5,051 nt of DNA from NCBI GenBank assembly GCA_051008895.1, contig JBPCXI010000098.1:1-5051 (forward strand), read 5' to 3'. The translations under genes were made by a program, and so were the position numbers. Shown piece after piece: positions 1 through 5,051 of the stretch (position 1 is its first letter; every line of letters starts with the position of its first letter). The DNA comes from SMWD01 sp051008895. Lineage in GTDB: Bacteria; Pseudomonadota; Gammaproteobacteria; Steroidobacterales; GCA-2729495. The notes below the pieces were generated by a model that was given only the letters and a program-made list of their open reading frames with translations, made no database searches and was not told the DNA's origin.

Positions 1-1021
1 GATCCGACCCGAGTACGAGCAACAAACCGGCCGCGACGAGCAGATTCTCGCCGTTGAAGCTACCCCACAATGGACTGTCGAGCGTCGCGTTGCCGAAATC
101 TCCGGACAGGCGCATGCCGATCCCTTCCGCGCGCGCGCCGCGCAGATGGCCGAGCAGACGTGCATCCGCGCCCGACGCCGCGTTCGTTTCGACCAATGCG
201 ACCGACAGCACATCGACCGCCGCTTCATTCACGCCGTCAAGACGTTGCGCGAGTTGGGTGCCGTAATCGTTGCCGGTGTTTATGACCGCGGCGCGAATGT
301 CCGAATCGAGAAACAGGCGAGCTTTCGTCTGCGCGTAACGCGCCATGTCGCCGTGATAGTCGAGGTGATCGCGGCTGATGTTCGTCAGCGCAGCCGTGCT
401 GAAGCGCACGCCGGCAACACGGTCCTGGTCGAGTGCATGGGACGAGACTTCCATCACGACGTGACGCGCGCCGGCGTCGGCCATCTGCCGCAGGCGGCGA
501 TGGACATCGATGCAGCCCGGCGTCGTCAGCCGACTGGGCTCGAGATCGGTGCCGATGCCGAACCCCAGAGTACCCATGTAGCCTGCCGGCTGATCCAGCG
601 CGCGCAATGCCTGTGCCGCGATGTACGCTGTCGTCGACTTGCCGTTCGTGCCGGTGACGCCGGTCACGGTCAGCTCGGCCGACGGCCCGGCGAAGAACCG
701 GTCGGCCAACACACCGAGGTGTGCGCCGAGGCCCGGCACCGGCAGACCTGCCACGCCCGCGGGAAGTTCAGGCGCGTCCGCGCCCGGCACCGGCTCCCAG
801 GCGACGGCCGCGATGCCCGCGCCGAGCGCGTCACCGACGTAATCCAGTCCGTGGCTTTGCTGGCCGGCGCAGGCGAGAAACAATCCGCCGTGCACGGCGT
901 CACGGCTGTTCGTCGAGATGTCACTGACCTCGACGTCGCGCAGCTCCGCGGTCAGCGCCGCACGATCCACATCGGCGAACAGCTCGCCAAGCCGCATTGG
1001 ACTGGCCACGCGCGCGGTCAC
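1..1021 (-). CDS. murE: MurE, UDP-N-acetylmuramyl-tripeptide synthetase (N-terminal part, cut by window edge)
   Basis: Cytoplasmic ATP-dependent Mur ligase that adds the third stem-peptide residue to UDP-MurNAc-L-Ala-D-Glu. The residue is meso-diaminopimelate in most Gram-negatives, but the C-terminal specificity motif lies outside the window, so this is inferred. About 340 residues are visible, without a frameshift. An N-terminal substrate domain (about 10-115, with DISTNSRD near 34-41) precedes the central ATPase domain. That domain has the P-loop TGTNGKST (123-130), EVSSHALDQDRV (191-202), TNISRDHLDYHG (213-224) and a lysine at 233 in YAQTKARLF, matching the carbamylated lysine of the family. 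I chose the GTG at 1021-1019: it overlaps the ftsI stop as GTGA and has a GGAG eight bases upstream. An in-frame ATG at 997-995 (MRLGELF) would give a protein eight residues shorter, has a poorer ribosome site, and remains possible. It is the most distal gene of the operon visible here. Confidence 0.95.
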   Translation of the reverse strand, partial: MTARVASPMRLGELFADVDRAALTAELRDVEVSDISTNSRDAVHGGLFLACAGQQSHGLDYVGDALGAGIAAVAWEPVPGADAPELPAGVAGLPVPGLGAHLGVLADRFFAGPSAELTVTGVTGTNGKSTTAYIAAQALRALDQPAGYMGTLGFGIGTDLEPSRLTTPGCIDVHRRLRQMADAGARHVVMEVSSHALDQDRVAGVRFSTAALTNISRDHLDYHGDMARYAQTKARLFLDSDIRAAVINTGNDYGTQLAQRLDGVNEAAVDVLSVALVETNAASGADARLLGHLRGARAEGIGMRLSGDFGNATLDSPLWGSFNGENLLVAAGLLLVLGSD

Positions 1022-2772
1022 TGCAGGCGCTCCGGCGCGCCGCGTCGCTCGGCGGCCAGCCGCGGACCGTCGTTGTTCGGCAGCGGAAAATCGTCGGGCG
1101 GTACCGCGAGGATTCGCAACGCGCCCTGCGCAACGTCGGCAAAAACCGGCGCCGCGACGTCGCCGCCGTAGTATTCGGTGCCGGTCGGGTCGTCGACGAT
1201 GACGACGATGGCCAGGCGCGGATTCGATACCGGCGCGATGCCTGCGAACACTGCGGTGTAGCGATCCTCCGCGTACCCGCCGGCCGACGCCTTGCGCGCG
1301 GTTCCCGTCTTGCCGCCAACCCGGTACCCGGACACGGCCGCGCGTTTGCCGGTGCCCTCAGCGCTGCTCACGACCGCCTCCAGCATTCCGATAACGTCAC
1401 GCGACGTAGATGCGCTGACGACCCGGCGCGAGATCGGCTGCTGTTCGGCCTTGAGCAGCGACACCGGCCGGTGCAAACCGTCTCCCGCGATGATCGCGTA
1501 CGCCTGCGCCAGCTGCAGCGGCGTTACCGAAAGTCCGTAGCCGTATGCGAGCGTGGCCTGACTGATCGGCCGCCAGTTCGAGTGATGGCTGAGAAGACCT
1601 GCCGACTCGCCCGGAAAACTGCTCGCACTCAGTCGCCCGAGTCCGAAGCCGGCCAGCACGGAATAGAGCTCGTCGGACGGCAGCGACATCGCGACCTTGG
1701 TTGCCGCGACATTGCTCGATTTCGCCAGCAGCGTCGTCAGACTGATACGCCCCAGGTTCGAGTGATCCTCGATGACCTTGTTGCCGACCTTTACGTAGCC
1801 GGGCGACGTATCTACCGTGCTGTTGCGCGAGTAGTCGCCGCTCTCGAGCGCGGCCGCGATTATCAGTGTCTTCAGACTGGAACCCGGCTCGAAGATATCC
1901 GTGATTGCCCGATTCCGGTACTTGCTCGCGGCGAACTGGGCGCGATCGTTGGGGTTAAACGACGGCTGATTCACCATCGCCAGCACCTCGCCGGTCGCGA
2001 CGTCGAGCACCACGACCGAGCCGGACGCAGCCGAACTGCGCCTGATCGCCGCTTTTAATTCACGATACGCAAGATACTGAATCCGCAGGTCGATCGAAGC
2101 GACGAGTTCGCGACCCGGACTCGGCTGCTTGATCCGCTCGACGTCCTCGACCACCTGGCCGAGCCGGTCCTTCAGCACGCGCTTCTTGCCCGGCTCACCT
2201 GCGAGCCACTGATCGAATGCGAGCTCCAGGCCCTCCTGCCCGGCGTCGTCGATGTTCGTAAACCCGATCAGGTGCCCGGCGACCTCCCCCGCCGGATAGT
2301 AGCGGCGGTACTCGCGCTCGACGCCGACCCCGGGAATGTCCAGCGCATCGATGACGGCCGCGTCGCTCGGCCGCATATGCCGGCGCAGGTACATGAACTC
2401 CTTGCTCGTATTCTGCGTAACGCGCCGCGTCAGTTCATCGCCGTCGATCTTCATCGCGTCGGCGAGCTCCGGAATGCGCGCAGCGAACTGCGCCAGCTGG
2501 CGTGGATTGACCCAGATGCTGTCGACTGGCGTCGAGACCGCGAGCGGTTCGCCGTTGCGGTCGGTAATCACGCCGCGGTGCGTGGAAATTTTGGCAACGC
2601 GCAGGTGGCGCACGTCGGCCTGCTGCGTCAGAAACTCGGTATTGAATACCTGCAGATGCACGGCACGGGCGGTCAGCACGACGCCTCCGAGCAGCAGGCA
2701 GCCGACAACGAAGTGCCAACGCAGCTCGAAACTTCGCCGGGCCATCGCCTCGGTGTGATTGCGTTTTTTCAT
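1018..2772 (-). CDS. ftsI: FtsI / PBP3, septal peptidoglycan D,D-transpeptidase
   Basis: Class B penicillin-binding protein that crosslinks septal peptidoglycan with FtsW and the FtsQLB complex at the division site. The 584 residues match the usual length (588 in E. coli). A short basic cytoplasmic tail is followed by one membrane anchor (about 21-39), then the PBP dimerisation domain with the RGVITDRNG motif (66-74). The transpeptidase domain carries all three active-site motifs: SSLK (nucleophile S298, K301), SSN (352-354) and KTG (488-490). The residue after the SxxK lysine is threonine, where E. coli PBP3 has proline. The ATG at 2772-2770 overlaps the ftsL stop as ATGA, has no clear Shine-Dalgarno sequence, and probably relies on translational coupling. 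A second in-frame ATG lies nine codons inside (MARRSFELRW), but its GAGG is only two bases away, so I prefer the first. No frameshift or missing motif is seen. Confidence 0.97.
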   Translation of the reverse strand: MKKRNHTEAMARRSFELRWHFVVGCLLLGGVVLTARAVHLQVFNTEFLTQQADVRHLRVAKISTHRGVITDRNGEPLAVSTPVDSIWVNPRQLAQFAARIPELADAMKIDGDELTRRVTQNTSKEFMYLRRHMRPSDAAVIDALDIPGVGVEREYRRYYPAGEVAGHLIGFTNIDDAGQEGLELAFDQWLAGEPGKKRVLKDRLGQVVEDVERIKQPSPGRELVASIDLRIQYLAYRELKAAIRRSSAASGSVVVLDVATGEVLAMVNQPSFNPNDRAQFAASKYRNRAITDIFEPGSSLKTLIIAAALESGDYSRNSTVDTSPGYVKVGNKVIEDHSNLGRISLTTLLAKSSNVAATKVAMSLPSDELYSVLAGFGLGRLSASSFPGESAGLLSHHSNWRPISQATLAYGYGLSVTPLQLAQAYAIIAGDGLHRPVSLLKAEQQPISRRVVSASTSRDVIGMLEAVVSSAEGTGKRAAVSGYRVGGKTGTARKASAGGYAEDRYTAVFAGIAPVSNPRLAIVVIVDDPTGTEYYGGDVAAPVFADVAQGALRILAVPPDDFPLPNNDGPRLAAERRGAPERLQ

Positions 2773-3047
2773 TCGGCCAGCAACGTGACGTGATCGGGCT
2801 GCGGTGGGCGCATGCGCATCTGCTCGCGCGCCAGCTGTTCGACACGACCGTAGGTCGACCACGTGCTCTGCTCGATCTGCAGCCGCCCCCAGTCGACCTC
2901 CATGCGATCGCGTTCCGTGTTCAGCGTCTGCAACTCCGTGAACAGCTTGCGCGACTCATGCTTTGCATAAATGCTCGCGATCGCCGACGCGAGAACCGCG
3001 ACGAGCAGCACGAAGATCACGACGGCGGCACGCGCGTTGCTGTTCAC
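2769..3047 (-). CDS. ftsL: FtsL, cell division protein
   Basis: Small bitopic inner-membrane protein of the divisome. In known systems it forms the FtsQLB complex with FtsB and FtsQ and helps activate FtsWI. The 92-residue product has the FtsL layout: a very short cytoplasmic tail (MNSNAR), one hydrophobic segment (about 7-27) and a periplasmic part rich in charged and heptad-spaced residues (about 30-80), consistent with a coiled coil. The sequence WSTYGRVEQLAREQMRM (63-79) resembles the conserved end of proteobacterial FtsL. FtsL sequences diverge strongly, so the call rests on topology, size and position between rsmH and ftsI. The GTG at 3047-3045 overlaps the rsmH stop as GTGA, with GGAG eight bases upstream inside rsmH. 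The TGA overlaps the ftsI ATG. The same frame extends further upstream, but that would overlap rsmH heavily and add a non-FtsL N-terminus. Confidence 0.93.
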   Translation of the reverse strand: MNSNARAAVVIFVLLVAVLASAIASIYAKHESRKLFTELQTLNTERDRMEVDWGRLQIEQSTWSTYGRVEQLAREQMRMRPPQPDHVTLLAE

Positions 3048-3970
3048 GACAATCGCTCCCCGACCCGCAGTGTGGCGCTGCGCGCCCGCGGATTGCGTTC
3101 GAGCTCGGCGGCGGCCGCCCGTATTGCCTTGCACGGCAGTCGCAGCCGCGGTAGCGCGGACTGCGGCACCTCCGGCAGGCGCGCGAGCGCGGGGTCGATC
3201 CGGGCGTTGTCGCGGAGGAATCGTTTCGCGATCCGGTCCTCCAGCGAGTGGAAGCTGATCACGCACAGTCGCCCGCCCGGCGCGAGCGCGTCCGCTGCCT
3301 GTGCCAGACCCGCTTCGAGTTCGTCGAGCTCGCCATTGATGACGATCCGGATCGCCTGAAACGTCTTCGTCGCCGGGTGTTTCGCGCCGGGCTTGCGACG
3401 CATCACCGACTCGACGACGTTCGCGAGCTCGAACGTCGTAGCGATCGGTCCCTCTTCTCGTCGCGTGCAGATCGCCCGCGCGATGCGCGCCGCGGCGCGC
3501 TCCTCTCCGTATTTTTGCAGCACTTGTTTTATCGTTCGTTCCGAAGCCGCATGCAACCAGTCACGCGCGCTCTGCCCCACCGTGGGATCCATGCGCATGT
3601 CGAGCGGACCGTCTGCCTTAAAACTGAATCCGCGCTCGGCTGCGTCGAGTTGCGGCGAGGAAACGCCGACATCGAACAAGATCCCGTCCGTATCGCCGTG
3701 CCAACCGCGTTGATCGAGCAAGCCGCGCAAATCCCCAAACTTCCCGTGTTCTATTTCGAATCGCGCGTCCAGCGCCGCCAGCGATTCGCCTTCTTCCACC
3801 GCCTCGGGATCCCTGTCTATTGCGAGCAGTCGGCCCGCTGTCCCGAGACACCCCAGTATTTCCCGCGAGTGACCACCCCTGCCGAACGTGCAATCGACGT
3901 AGCGACCATCTGAACGAATCCGCAACTGTTCAATGGTTTCTGCGAGCAACACCGGCTCATGCGATATCAC
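3044..3970 (-). CDS. rsmH: RsmH (MraW), 16S rRNA m4C1402 N4-methyltransferase
   Basis: SAM-dependent methyltransferase that methylates N4 of cytidine 1402 (E. coli numbering) in the decoding centre of 16S rRNA, in the cytoplasm. The 308 residues are close to the E. coli length (313), and similarity runs end to end. The protein begins ISHEPVLLAETI. The SAM-binding motif TFGRGGHS is at 28-35 and LLAIDRDP at 48-55. Further family blocks are DVGVSSPQLDAAERGFSF (100-117), DGPLDMRMDP (120-129), HPATKTFQAIRI (198-209), PGGRLCVISFHSLEDR (231-246) and NPRARSATLRV (293-303). The start is GTG at 3970-3968, chosen because a perfect AGGAGG lies six bases upstream and the N-terminus matches the family. It sits 57 nt after mraZ, the only real gap in the operon, and its stop overlaps the ftsL start. 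Confidence 0.97.
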   Translation of the reverse strand: MISHEPVLLAETIEQLRIRSDGRYVDCTFGRGGHSREILGCLGTAGRLLAIDRDPEAVEEGESLAALDARFEIEHGKFGDLRGLLDQRGWHGDTDGILFDVGVSSPQLDAAERGFSFKADGPLDMRMDPTVGQSARDWLHAASERTIKQVLQKYGEERAAARIARAICTRREEGPIATTFELANVVESVMRRKPGAKHPATKTFQAIRIVINGELDELEAGLAQAADALAPGGRLCVISFHSLEDRIAKRFLRDNARIDPALARLPEVPQSALPRLRLPCKAIRAAAAELERNPRARSATLRVGERLS

Positions 3971-3976
3971 TCCACG

Positions 3977-3982
3977 CCTCCT
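3977..3982 (-). promoter_or_regulatory. Shine-Dalgarno sequence of rsmH
   Basis: AGGAGG on the minus strand, six bases before the GTG at 3970. It is the strongest ribosome-binding site in the window and decides the rsmH start. It gives rsmH initiation independent of mraZ, unlike the three overlapped genes downstream. Confidence 0.85.
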
Positions 3983-4010
3983 GGCACGAAGAAGCTCAGC
4001 CGCCGAACGT

Positions 4011-4028
4011 GCGATCGATGCGATCGAC
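4011..4028. repeat. 9-bp tandem repeat at the mraZ-rsmH junction
   Basis: Two adjacent units, GCGATCGAT and GCGATCGAC, differ only in the last base and end at the first base of the mraZ stop codon. Each unit contains the palindrome CGATCG. No function is evident, and it is too short to be a terminator. It is recorded as part of the 57-nt spacer. Confidence 0.5.
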
Positions 4029-4483
4029 TAGTACGACAGCGACTCCAGCTCTGCGGGCAGGTCGGATCCGTCCGCGGCACCGTCGGCTAACCACGTGTCC
4101 AGCTGATCCGACCAACGGCTCTCATCCCACAGCTCAAATTTGTTACCCTGACCAAACATCATTGCCTGGCGTTCGAGGCCGGCGAATTCGCGATGCTCTT
4201 TCGGAATCAACACGCGACCATGTCCGTCCAGCTCCAGATCGGTGGCGTATCCCATCAACAGGCCTCTCAGTTTCTGCGCCGTCGGATTCAGACTCGGCAG
4301 CCGCATCAGCTTGCGTTCGGTCTCTTCCCAGTCCGGCAGCGGATAAATCAGCAGGCAGCTGCGCTGGTCTACGGTGCAGATCAACTGACCGTCGCAGCGC
4401 GCGGCAATCCGGTCCCGATACTTCGTCGGAATGGAAACCCGTCCCTTGGCATCCAGGGTGATTTTTGTCGGTCCACGAAGCAT
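4028..4483 (-). CDS. mraZ: MraZ, transcriptional regulator of the dcw cluster
   Basis: DNA-binding protein of the SpoVT/AbrB-like fold that, in E. coli, represses its own dcw promoter by binding TGGGN repeats. From the ATG at 4483-4481 the product is 151 residues, against 152 in E. coli. It starts MLRGPTKITLDAKGR, matching the family start MFRG. Two AbrB-like half-domains are visible: DAKGRVSIP (11-19) and DGHGRVLIP (86-94), with the family block NKFELWDE near 114-121. The frame stays open upstream to a GTG at 4516, but that start would place the operator inside the gene and add eleven atypical residues. The weakness is that no good Shine-Dalgarno sequence precedes 4483: only GACGGA abuts the ATG, and the nearest GGAGG is 25 bases away. 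First gene of the operon, and probably autoregulated through the adjacent operator. Confidence 0.95.
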   Translation of the reverse strand: MLRGPTKITLDAKGRVSIPTKYRDRIAARCDGQLICTVDQRSCLLIYPLPDWEETERKLMRLPSLNPTAQKLRGLLMGYATDLELDGHGRVLIPKEHREFAGLERQAMMFGQGNKFELWDESRWSDQLDTWLADGAADGSDLPAELESLSY

Positions 4484-4500
4484 TCCGTCGGGGCCATTTA

Positions 4501-4525
4501 GCCCATTTCCTCCCACTTTTTACCA
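4501..4525 (-). promoter_or_regulatory. MraZ operator (TGGGN repeats)
   Basis: Reading the minus strand, TGGTA (4525-4521), TGGGA (4515-4511) and TGGGC (4505-4501) are separated by exactly 5 nt each, giving the 10-bp periodicity of the known E. coli MraZ site (TGGGN repeats with 5-nt spacers). The first unit has one mismatch. The array begins about ten bases downstream of the -10 box, so bound MraZ would sit over the transcription start and early transcribed region. Repression is inferred from E. coli. Confidence 0.8.
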
Positions 4526-4534
4526 CTTCGTGAC

Positions 4535-4563
4535 ACTATAGGTATCGACTCGGCTACGGTCAA
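4535..4563 (-). promoter_or_regulatory. sigma70-type promoter of the dcw operon (Pmra)
   Basis: On the minus strand, the -35 TTGACC (4563-4558) and -10 TATAGT (4540-4535) are separated by exactly 17 nt, with one mismatch to consensus in each hexamer. The stretch just upstream (about 4564-4588) is AT-rich, with AAAGAATTATTC, and could serve as an UP element. Transcription should start near 4527-4529, giving a leader of about 45 nt to the mraZ ATG, with the MraZ repeats inside it. It is the best promoter match I found in the intergenic region. Confidence 0.8.
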
Positions 4564-4590
4564 CATAATCTAGTGAATAATTCTTTCATG

Positions 4591-4745
4591 ACAGCGACTT
4601 AGCCGTGATTTCGAAAGGCAAACAAGGGGTGAATTCTGGCAACGCTCGACTGAAAATCAGGCGCTTATAACGCTTTCCTCTGTAGCGACTTCACAACAGC
4701 AAAAAACCGAGAAATTCCACCGGGAAACGGCCGAATTCGGCTAAA
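4591..4745. other. Gene-free AT-richer intergenic stretch
   Basis: No plausible coding region on either strand. It contains a perfect 12-bp palindrome GCCGAATTCGGC (4730-4741), a near-palindrome GCGCTTATAACGC (4661-4673) and an A6 run (4701-4706). Base composition is clearly more AT-rich than the genes or the hairpin block to its right. These could be binding sites for a regulator or part of a divergent promoter, but I recognise no specific motif. Confidence 0.5.
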
Positions 4746-4835
4746 TTGCGCGACGCTTGCGCAAACAGACTTCACGCCGCCGGCAGCGGGGGCACAGCGC
4801 CGAGCGGGCCGCGCTGACCGCCGTGCACGGCAAGC
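4746..4835. other. Gene-free GC-rich stretch with short palindromes
   Basis: No supported gene. Visible structure: TTGCGC, a 7-base gap, then GCGCAA (4746-4764), and a perfect 12-bp palindrome GCCGTGCACGGC (4820-4831) a few bases before the first large hairpin. The function of these is unknown. Confidence 0.4.
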
Positions 4836-4908
4836 GGGAACCGGATTTTCCTCCGCGAAATGGCTCGCTGCGCTGCGCTTTATTTTCGCTCCGGAATATC
4901 CGGTTCCC
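4836..4908 (+). repeat. Palindromic element, copy A (long hairpin with conserved loop)
   Basis: Arms of 25 nt (4836-4860 and 4884-4908) enclose a 23-nt loop (4861-4883). The outer stem is 16 bp with one T/T mismatch (GGGAACCGGATTTTCC against GGAATATCCGGTTCCC). A 3x3 internal loop (TCC/TCC) follows, then a 6-bp inner stem (GCGAAA/TTTCGC). In total 21 of 25 positions pair. The loop contains GGCTCGCTGCGCTGCGCT and recurs in copy B with one difference. There is no T tract on either side, so it is not a standard intrinsic terminator. It resembles a REP or MITE-type element in general form, but no known family was recognised. Confidence 0.85.
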
Positions 4909-4924
4909 TCGCGCCGCGGCGAGG
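4907..4924. repeat. Small hairpin between the two palindromic elements
   Basis: CCTCGC and GCGAGG form a perfect 6-bp stem around a GCCGCG loop. It shares its first two bases with the end of copy A, so the two stems cannot both form completely. Confidence 0.5.
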
Positions 4925-4938
4925 CCGAGCGGAGCGCG

Positions 4939-4957
4939 GACGGCTGCAGTGGCCGTC
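4939..4957. repeat. Second small hairpin between the palindromic elements
   Basis: GACGGC and GCCGTC form a perfect 6-bp stem around the loop TGCAGTG. It abuts the outer end of copy B and shares base 4957 with it. Confidence 0.5.
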
Positions 4958-5033
4958 TGTGGCCGGGATGTCCTTCATCGGAAATAGAGCGCAGCGCAGC
5001 GAGCCATTCCGATGAAGGACATCCCGGCCACAG
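4957..5033 (-). repeat. Palindromic element, copy B (perfect 27-bp inverted repeat with conserved loop)
   Basis: The arms 4957-4983 and 5007-5033 are perfectly complementary over 27 bp (arm begins CTGTGGCCGGGATGTCC) and enclose a 23-nt loop (4984-5006). Read on the minus strand, the loop matches the copy A loop at 22 of 23 positions, so this copy lies in the opposite orientation. Arm length, loop length and loop sequence correspond position by position to copy A, while the arm sequences are only about 60% identical. There is no flanking T tract. It may be mobile or structural; the family is not recognised. Confidence 0.9.
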
Positions 5034-5051
5034 GCACAGCCCGCCCAGGTC

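Noticed and set aside
146..2058. Long plus-strand open frames (146-1171 and 997-2058) opposite murE and ftsI.
   Set aside because: They are arginine-rich, low-complexity translations antisense to confidently identified genes, as expected from high-GC coding DNA. They have no recognisable domains.
4640..4670. Possible divergent plus-strand promoter with TATAAC or TTATAA as -10.
   Set aside because: No acceptable -35 hexamer lies 16-18 bases upstream, and no downstream gene is visible in the window.
4841..4853. Minus-strand GAGGAAAATCCGG, resembling the conserved 5' box of RNase P RNA (GAGGAAAGTCCGG); in Pseudomonas rnpB lies upstream of mraZ.
   Set aside because: The match is part of the arm of hairpin copy A, differs at a conserved base, and none of the other conserved RNase P RNA segments (for example an ACAGAA-type box) are found at suitable distances.
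4757..4987. Plus-strand open frame of 76 codons in the intergenic region.
   Set aside because: It runs through the palindromic elements and ends within copy B, has no ribosome site, and the translation is arginine-rich without recognisable features.
4836..5033. Reading the large hairpins as intrinsic (Rho-independent) terminators.
   Set aside because: Neither hairpin is followed by a T tract on either strand, and the loops are long and conserved, which is not typical of terminators. A role in halting transcription is not excluded.
4836..5033. CRISPR array or integron attC sites.
   Set aside because: There are only two copies in opposite orientation, with no regular spacers. The fully complementary arms and long shared loop do not fit a CRISPR repeat or the attC layout.
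5012..5051. Plus-strand ATG at 5012 with a frame open to the window end.
   Set aside because: It starts inside the arm of a perfect inverted repeat, has no Shine-Dalgarno sequence, and only 13 codons are visible.

Overview
The window is a GC-rich stretch of a bacterial chromosome. It carries the promoter-proximal end of the division and cell wall (dcw) cluster, entirely on the minus strand. Reading from right to left, the genes are mraZ, rsmH (mraW), ftsL, ftsI (PBP3) and the N-terminal two thirds of murE, which runs off the left edge. Gene order, protein lengths and sequences (MraZ 151 aa, RsmH 308 aa, a short 92-aa FtsL, FtsI 584 aa) resemble those of gammaproteobacteria. Assignment below class level is not possible from this window.

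Positions 1-4027 are almost entirely coding. The genes rsmH, ftsL, ftsI and murE are joined by three successive 4-nt stop/start overlaps (GTGA, ATGA, GTGA), so they form one tightly coupled operon. MraZ and rsmH are separated by 57 nt, and rsmH has its own strong Shine-Dalgarno sequence. Three of the five genes appear to start with GTG.

Positions 4484-4590 hold the control region. There is a near-consensus sigma70 promoter (TTGACC-17-TATAGT) with an AT-rich upstream stretch. Just downstream of the -10 box is a MraZ-type operator: TGGTA, TGGGA and TGGGC, each separated by 5 nt. The cluster is therefore probably autoregulated by MraZ. Downstream, RsmH modifies 16S rRNA, FtsL and FtsI build the septal peptidoglycan synthase complex, and MurE adds the third stem-peptide residue to the precursor.

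Positions 4591-5051 contain no convincing gene. An AT-rich part (to about 4745) is followed by a GC-rich block of contiguous hairpins (4836-5033). Two of these are copies, in opposite orientation, of one palindromic element. Each has a 23-nt loop (22 of 23 identical between copies) flanked by arms of 25-27 nt. The arms have diverged, but eight arm positions differ by compensatory double changes that keep pairing. This BIME-like or MITE-like, or RNA-structural, element is the least explained part of the window. I do not recognise the family.
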